Source of the DNA: Corallium rubrum
Lineage: Eukaryota; Cnidaria; Anthozoa; Scleralcyonacea; Coralliidae
DNA: 64,000 bases
Assembly (NCBI GenBank): GCA_964035015.1
Contig: OZ035999.1
Coordinates: 17,816,679 to 17,880,678 of the forward strand
Direction of reading: 5' to 3'
Shown here: piece after piece, positions 60,401-64,000 of the stretch
Numbering within the stretch: the stretch's first letter is position 1
Layout of the letters: every line of letters starts with the position of its first letter
Notes under the pieces: generated by a model
Databases searched by the model: none
The model's input: the letters and a program-made list of their open reading frames with translations, nothing else
Told to the model about the DNA's origin: nothing
Made by a program: the position numbers and the translations under genes

Positions 60401-62498
60401 GGAGCACACATATAACTATGAATTTACAACCTAGCTCTTCATCTGAGCCTCAGTAGCTCAACGGTTAGGGCATCTAACTGGACATTAGAACGTCTGTAGT
60501 ACGTCTGTTAAGCCCTAATCAAACGAGAACGCAAGTCATCGCAAGTTGGCAGTCACGATATCTCAGCCAGCCACTCTGAATGATTTCCCGAAAATATTAT
60601 ATACCGTGACAAAGTTAAAACTCGTTTAAAACACTCATGAAACTTTTATTTTGTTAATTTGGGTGTTCGAACGACCGCCACAGAAATTTGTGACTGCCAA
60701 CTTGCGATGACTTGCGTTCGCGTTTGATTTGGTTTTTACATTACTTCAAGCTCACAAACGTACCACATGCACTATATTTGTATTTTCAATTATCAAGGAT
60801 GAAGTGAATCAAGCTATTCGTCTGATGGTGTGGCTAAGACTATATTGGAACAACCCATTCTTACGTTGGGAACCAAAACAATATCAAGGAATAAAGGCGG
60901 TTCATGTTGATAGCGACCTCTTTTGGAAACCAGACATTGCACTTTTTAATCAGTGAGTTCATCAATTTATTTGAATGGTATAAGCAACAAAAGATAGTAA
61001 TAAAAATAAATTAAAACTTTTGAAAGCCCTAATAATATACATGACAAAATTATTGCATCCTGATTGGTCGAGAAGAGTGCAATTTCAATGTAATACAGTG
61101 CAGAAAAGGTGTAATACAGTGCAGAAAAATGAAATACAGTGCATGTTTTTTCCAAATTGCACTTGAAACCAATTATATAAAGTAATGATTAATTCGTAAT
61201 TATTAAGTAATTATACAAAGTAATGATTAACTCGTTCATTCGCATTGTTGTTGTGGGACAACTTTATCTCAGTTTTACTCTAACACCAGACGATTTTACT
61301 CGTCAAGGGGAGAAGTCTTGCATGGAAAGCCATGGCTTTCATGAAAGGGTTAAAAAATAACAAATTAGTTTGTTTTTGTTTGTTTGTTTATTTCAGAGCA
61401 AGTCTCGAAGAAGATATCGAAATTCTTTATAAACGTTTATCGACGAAGCTCATCATAAGCTACGACGGCAACTGTACGTGGTATGCTCCAGTGACGATAT
61501 TCTCGACGTGCAAAATAATCGTTTCTCGGTTTCCGTTTGATGAGCAAGAATGCCTCGTCATATTCGGTTCGTGGACCCACTCCCAAAAAGAAATCGACGT
61601 CGTGTACGAAAACGAAAAAGTGGATTTAAAAAAGTTTATTGTAAATGGCGAATGGAAAATTTTAGACGCACTTTTGAAAAACAACACACGTTATTATGGT
61701 CCGAAAAAAGATCTTATTTTCCCGGATGTTACATTTCATTTACGCATCAAACGGCGACCGCTGTACTACGCTATCAACTTAATCGTTCCGTGTTCGTTGA
61801 TTGCTTTGCTGTCGTTTTTCTCGTTCTTTTTACCGTCGGATCACGGCGAAAGAGTCTCGTTGGTGATAACGGTTCTTCTGGCTAATTCTGTGTACATGTT
61901 GATTGTCTCCAGTTCTCTACCGCAGACTTCCGACGGGGTACCTTTGATCGGGATATATTTTCTCGGTATTGTCGTCGAGATAGCTCTGTGCCTGGTCGCT
62001 ACGTGTCTTATCATGAGGATCCGCGCAAAAGAAAGCAAGATGCCGAAGTGGATCGAAACGTTAGTCAATGAATGGATTGCGCGTTTTGTTTTTGTCAAAC
62101 CGGACGAGAGTACGGATCATACACGCAAGAACAGATACTTGGCAGCCATCGCAGACGAATCTTTTAATAACAGGACCGAAGGTCGACGACAACTTACTTC
62201 GCAAACGGTGAATGGGTGCGATTCGAAGCGGAAGAACACGGAATCGAGACTACAGGACATGGAGTTTATTGAAACTAAGATTTTATTGTCGGACACGGCC
62301 GAGGATTCGTCGGAGGATCATCGGGGAAGCTTACTCGGCGAAATCCGACTTCTTGCCGACGAAGTGCGTGCGAGACAGAAAGAGGAGCTTCTTTTGAAGA
62401 AGTGGAAACGAGCCGCTAAAGTTCTCGATCGGTTTTTCATTTTCATCTTCTTACTCATTTACTTCAGTTTGACAGCTTATCTCGTGAGCTCAATGTAA
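51321..62498 (+). CDS. Nicotinic-type Cys-loop receptor subunit, paralogue B (4 exons, 496 aa)
   Basis: Exons 51321-51402, 58277-58428, 60798-60952 and 61397-62498; intron phases 1, 0, 2; CDS 1491 bp. The architecture is the same as receptor A: signal peptide (residues 1-28), binding domain with VWLRLYW, WKPDIALFN, Cys-loop Cys168-Cys182 (CKIIVSRFPFDEQEC) and GSW (Trp189). M1 is about 253-275, M2 279-302 (GERVSLVITVLLANSVYML), M3 311-335, a longer M3-M4 loop of about 135 residues, and M4 474-494. Glu before M2 indicates a cation channel. Loop C (NNTRYYGPKKDLIFPDV) lacks adjacent cysteines, and the loop A Tyr is Phe (LFN), so the aromatic cage differs from a classical alpha subunit. Identical phases and Cys positions show A and B are duplicates, now divergently oriented. 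Confidence 0.93.
52730..52885. repeat. GTCTGGCGTTAGCCAG repeat in both orientations
   Basis: TTATTCTGGCTAACCTCAGG (inverse) at 52730 and AAAATCGTCTGGTGTTAGTC at 52820 form an imperfect inverted pair followed by GACAGGAAAGAGTTA. Confidence 0.75.
52946..53138. repeat. (TTCG)n, 193 bp, receptor B intron 1
   Basis: Pure TTCG array, the same unit as the giant array in receptor A, in the opposite orientation relative to transcription. Confidence 0.98.
53808..54236. mobile_element. TIR element with about 190-bp arms, receptor B intron 1
   Basis: Ends ACAATAGACCTTTTCA and inverse; inner pairs GCGGCGCCATCTTGAATT and AAAAGGGCGATTGCGTA. No transposase. Confidence 0.82.
54402..54918. mobile_element. 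TIR element (517 bp) with perfect 9-bp target duplication
   Basis: Ends CAACCTCGTCCCCAGGGC and its inverse, with similarity continuing through GCCTCCACGTTGGGAG and GCCAGGGCCATTTTCGCC. It is flanked by TTGATTTCA at 54393-54401 and 54919-54927. No transposase. Lies in receptor B intron 1. A related end (CAACCTCGTTCTCAGGGG) is at 44380. Confidence 0.82.
55590..55690 (+). repeat. tRNA-like SINE fragment
   Basis: GGTCGCGAATTCGAATCCCT is a good B box (GGTTCGAATCC-like). The upstream half is diverged. It abuts the left arm of the 55669-57512 inverted repeat. Confidence 0.45.
56190..56725. repeat. 33-bp minisatellite
   Basis: About 15 copies of a unit reading CATACTGGTGTACCAAAACA followed by ATGAAATGGTGGC, with variants of 33-36 bp. 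Being a multiple of three, it is open in several minus-strand frames with an 11-residue repeat (HQYGHHFIVLV). No start context, splice signal or domain supports a gene. Confidence 0.93.
57195..57375. repeat. Long palindrome
   Basis: GTGACAGAAAATACTAATGA and GCGAGAGATCGGAAATAAAA are mirrored around two direct copies of AGAAGTATAATAAACCTTT. Confidence 0.85.
57601..58208. mobile_element. hAT-like MITE (608 bp) with perfect 8-bp target duplication
   Basis: Ends are CAGGACCGTAGGCAGG and CTACGGCCCTG, flanked by TTCTTCAC at 57593-57600 and 58209-58216. The interior resembles the 10209 family (GGTGGTCCGGGGG, ATGGCATTTCC). It also contains an inner palindrome at about 57870-58005. It lies in receptor B intron 1, 68 bp before exon 2. 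Confidence 0.85.
58277..58428 (+). CDS. Receptor B exon 2
   Basis: Exon of 152 bp with acceptor caattttttag and donor GTG|gtaagt. It encodes residues 28-78 including LSLVNKLTNNSSIMKEILPV and RINVALRQIAAV, colinear with exon 2 of receptor A but three codons shorter. NNSS is a potential N-glycosylation site. Confidence 0.87.
58520..59890. mobile_element. Large foldback with about 610-bp arms, receptor B intron 2
   Basis: Arms 58520-59130 and 59268-59890 are highly similar throughout (ATAGAGATCATATAAATACT at the outer end, CAAACGGCTTCCCACAT and GCCAAAACTGCAAAAGACAA at the inner end), spacer about 137 bp. Open frames inside it have no recognisable domain. Confidence 0.88.
60217..60530. repeat. 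Two tRNA-like SINE fragments in opposite orientation
   Basis: Minus strand at 60217-60300 (GCAGGTTTAATCCC, GCCTCAGTAGCTCAATGG) and plus strand at 60445-60530 (GAGCCTCAGTAGCTCAACGG). Same family as 30985-31120. Confidence 0.55.
60507..60732. mobile_element. MITE just upstream of receptor B exon 3
   Basis: Inverted ends AATCAAACGAGAACGCAAGT and CATCGCAAGTTGGCAGTCAC with inverse at 60690-60732. It ends 65 bp before the exon 3 acceptor. Confidence 0.8.
60798..60952 (+). CDS. Receptor B exon 3
   Basis: Exon of 155 bp, the same length as in receptor A; acceptor caattatcaag, donor AATCA|gtgagt. It encodes DEVNQAIRLMVWLRLYW through WKPDIALFN (loops D and A). Confidence 0.92.
61041..61168. repeat. 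Dispersed GTAATACAGTGCAGAAAA repeat, receptor B intron 3
   Basis: Near-identical to 1969-2090, including GCATCCTGATTGGTCGAGA and the duplicated GTAATACAGTGCAGAAAA. It lacks the palindromic middle found in the first copy. Confidence 0.85.
61262..61352. repeat. CCAGACGATTTTACTCGTCA repeat, receptor B intron 3
   Basis: Inverse-orientation member of the GTCTGGCGTTAGCCAG family with the longer tail CTCGTCAAGGGGAGAAG and GAAAGGGTTAA. Ends 45 bp before the exon 4 acceptor. Confidence 0.75.
61397..62498 (+). CDS. Receptor B exon 4: Cys-loop, M1-M4 and stop
   Basis: Exon of 1102 bp with acceptor tttatttcag; starts ASLEEDIEILYKRLS. It contains DGNCTW (N-glycosylation sequon NCT), the Cys-loop, M1-M4 and a cytoplasmic loop with basic MRIRAKESKMPKWIETL after M3 and a charged helix before M4. 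It ends YLVSSM, stop. The base composition is more GC-rich than flanking DNA, as expected for coding sequence. Confidence 0.94.
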
Positions 62499-62855
62499 AA
62501 ACATAGAATACATAGGTTGCCCATATATAGCCTTGTAGCTATCTGTAAAAGAGTTGCGCTAAGATAATAGCATGGCCAAAAGGTAATGGCGAGAGCAAAT
62601 GTGGTCTCTCCCGGCCCCTTCTCTTCCTCCCCATAGAGGTCAGAACATTGATCGTTCAAACTCTAACTAGTTCAGAATGCGGATCGACCTAAATCATGTT
62701 ATCCAATACTTTCGCAGAATTACTGTCAATCGTTAATTTCAAGTTTAGGGTTAGGGTCAGCGTTAGATATAATTATGATAGTAATTTTTAGTCAATTTTT
62801 AGTTTGATGGAATGCAGTGGTTTCCAATAATGTTCAGTATTTTGCACGTTTTTAA
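62499..62855. other. 3' flank of receptor B
   Basis: No AATAAA signal was recognised in the first 350 bp after the stop; no other feature seen. Confidence 0.5.
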
Positions 62856-62859
62856 GCAC

Positions 62860-63150
62860 TGACCTATATATGATTGGACTGCAGGTCACATATATCAATG
62901 AATGACAGAGAATGATCGCTTACCTATATATAACTGGGCAGCGAGTCCCCTATATCAATGACTGGGAGAGTGATCCCTGGCCTATATATAGCTGGACTGC
63001 AGGTCCTCTATATCAATGACTGAGAGAGAGAGTGATCCCTGAGTGCCTGACCGTATATATATAACTGGACTGCAGGTCCCCTATATCAATGACCGAAAGA
63101 GAGTGGTCGCTGATCTAAATATACCTGGATTGCGGGTCCCCAATATGATA
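62860..63150. repeat. About 60-bp tandem repeat, five degenerate copies
   Basis: Each copy has CCTATATATA, GGACTGCAGGTC, CTATATCAATGAC and GAGAGTGATC(C/G)CTG. Copies range from 56 to 70 bp. Confidence 0.85.
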
Positions 63151-64000
63151 GAACGACCGACTCTAACATGGTGGATTAGGAGGGGGGTGCTTAACTGACT
63201 TACGTACCGTTTGTAAAAGAACTGAAAAAGAAAAGTTATATACATTCGCCATTACAGTTAGAAAAGAATATTGGAAACACTATGTTAAGGATGACGTATT
63301 AGGTTTTAGTAAATATTTAAAACCGCTGTATTTAAAAACGACATTAGTAATGATATTGTGTTATACTAACATAACAGCTCCATAATGTGTCTGCGCATTG
63401 CGCAAATACTGAACTGAAATAATATATATGCTAAAATAGCTGATAATAACCTTCATATTCTGCAATAACAAAATACGCTTGCTGTTATTGTTTGTGGTGA
63501 TTTTACAATATGGTGCATGGTCGCTTGAAGCTCAAGAGTTTAATCAAGCCATTGATAGGATCTTTCGAAAACGCTGCGTCAGCAAATTGGTTTTGAAGAT
63601 TCTGTGTGACTTGTGAACCGTTTGCCCGCGCGGCCGGGCATATTTGGCTCTGGGAAGAAGATTGTTGTGAGTTTTTACAATTTGAAGCCAGATCGTCGTA
63701 CCGTAAAAATTTGATTTGAGTTGCGCGGGAGCAATTCCTGCTCACGTGATACCTGGCATTCTCGTTTCCAGGTCATTGCGCTTCTGCCATTGTTTCGCCG
63801 CCGAAGGTAATGGCCTGGGAACGAGAATCCTCGGCGGCCATTTTGAAAATTCTATAAAACATGAGATGGAAAAACGACTTTTATTCTATCAACTGACACC
63901 TGTGATTTTACAGATGGTTTATATAGCCAACAGGAGAACAGAGGTGAGAATTCAACTTCAGTCTTATTAGTTTTTAACTTTTACGAGTATTTTTTATTAA
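63151..64000. other. Terminal non-coding stretch
   Basis: 63750-63835 has CATTCTCGTTTCCAGGTCAT mirrored by AATGGCCTGGGAACGAGAAT, a short TIR-like pair. Open frames at 63503-63745 and 63716-63970 lack any domain and are not called. Confidence 0.5.

Overview
The window is metazoan nuclear DNA. Genes are split by short GT-AG introns, and the non-coding part is unusually rich in microsatellites, minisatellites and foldback or MITE-like elements. The gene families (axonemal dynein heavy chain, nicotinic-type Cys-loop receptors, THAP and non-LTR reverse transcriptase relics) fit an early-branching animal. A very abundant short repeat with core GTCTGGCGTTAGCCAGA is one I associate from memory with anthozoan, especially coral, genomes. 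I therefore favour a cnidarian, probably an anthozoan, with moderate confidence.

Layout. (1) 1-2767 is non-coding and holds a TA-flanked inverted-repeat element. (2) 2768-16477, plus strand, holds the last 21 exons (about 1001 codons) of an outer-arm axonemal dynein heavy chain of the DNAH5/DNAH8 type; the 5' part lies outside the window. Most of its introns are filled by long tetra-, penta- or trinucleotide arrays. (3) 16478-22216 is intergenic: nested foldbacks and a minisatellite carrying CCAAT boxes. (4) 30508-22217, minus strand, is a complete four-exon Cys-loop receptor subunit (470 aa, receptor A). Its second intron is a 2.9-kb tetranucleotide array with no stop in the coding frame. 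(5) 30509-51320 is intergenic: (TA)n hairpins, a 1.45-kb 29-bp satellite, a 1.7-kb foldback carrying two broken THAP copies, a long-TIR element and a broken non-LTR retrotransposon. (6) 51321-62498, plus strand, is a second complete four-exon Cys-loop receptor (496 aa, receptor B), paralogous to A with identical intron phases. (7) 62499-64000 is non-coding with a 60-bp-scale tandem repeat.

The two receptors form a head-to-head (divergent) pair of paralogues about 21 kb apart. Both have the canonical Cys-loop spacing, four membrane segments and the Glu before M2 typical of cation channels. Both lack the vicinal Cys pair of classical alpha subunits, so they may be non-alpha partners or channels with a different ligand. 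The dynein gene acts in ciliary motility and has no evident functional link to them.

The signal-peptide exons of both receptors (24 and 27 codons) were found by reading for an ATG plus a phase-1 donor that matches the phase-1 acceptor of exon 2. All exon borders come from reading splice sites and protein continuity by eye; no alignment or transcript data were available.
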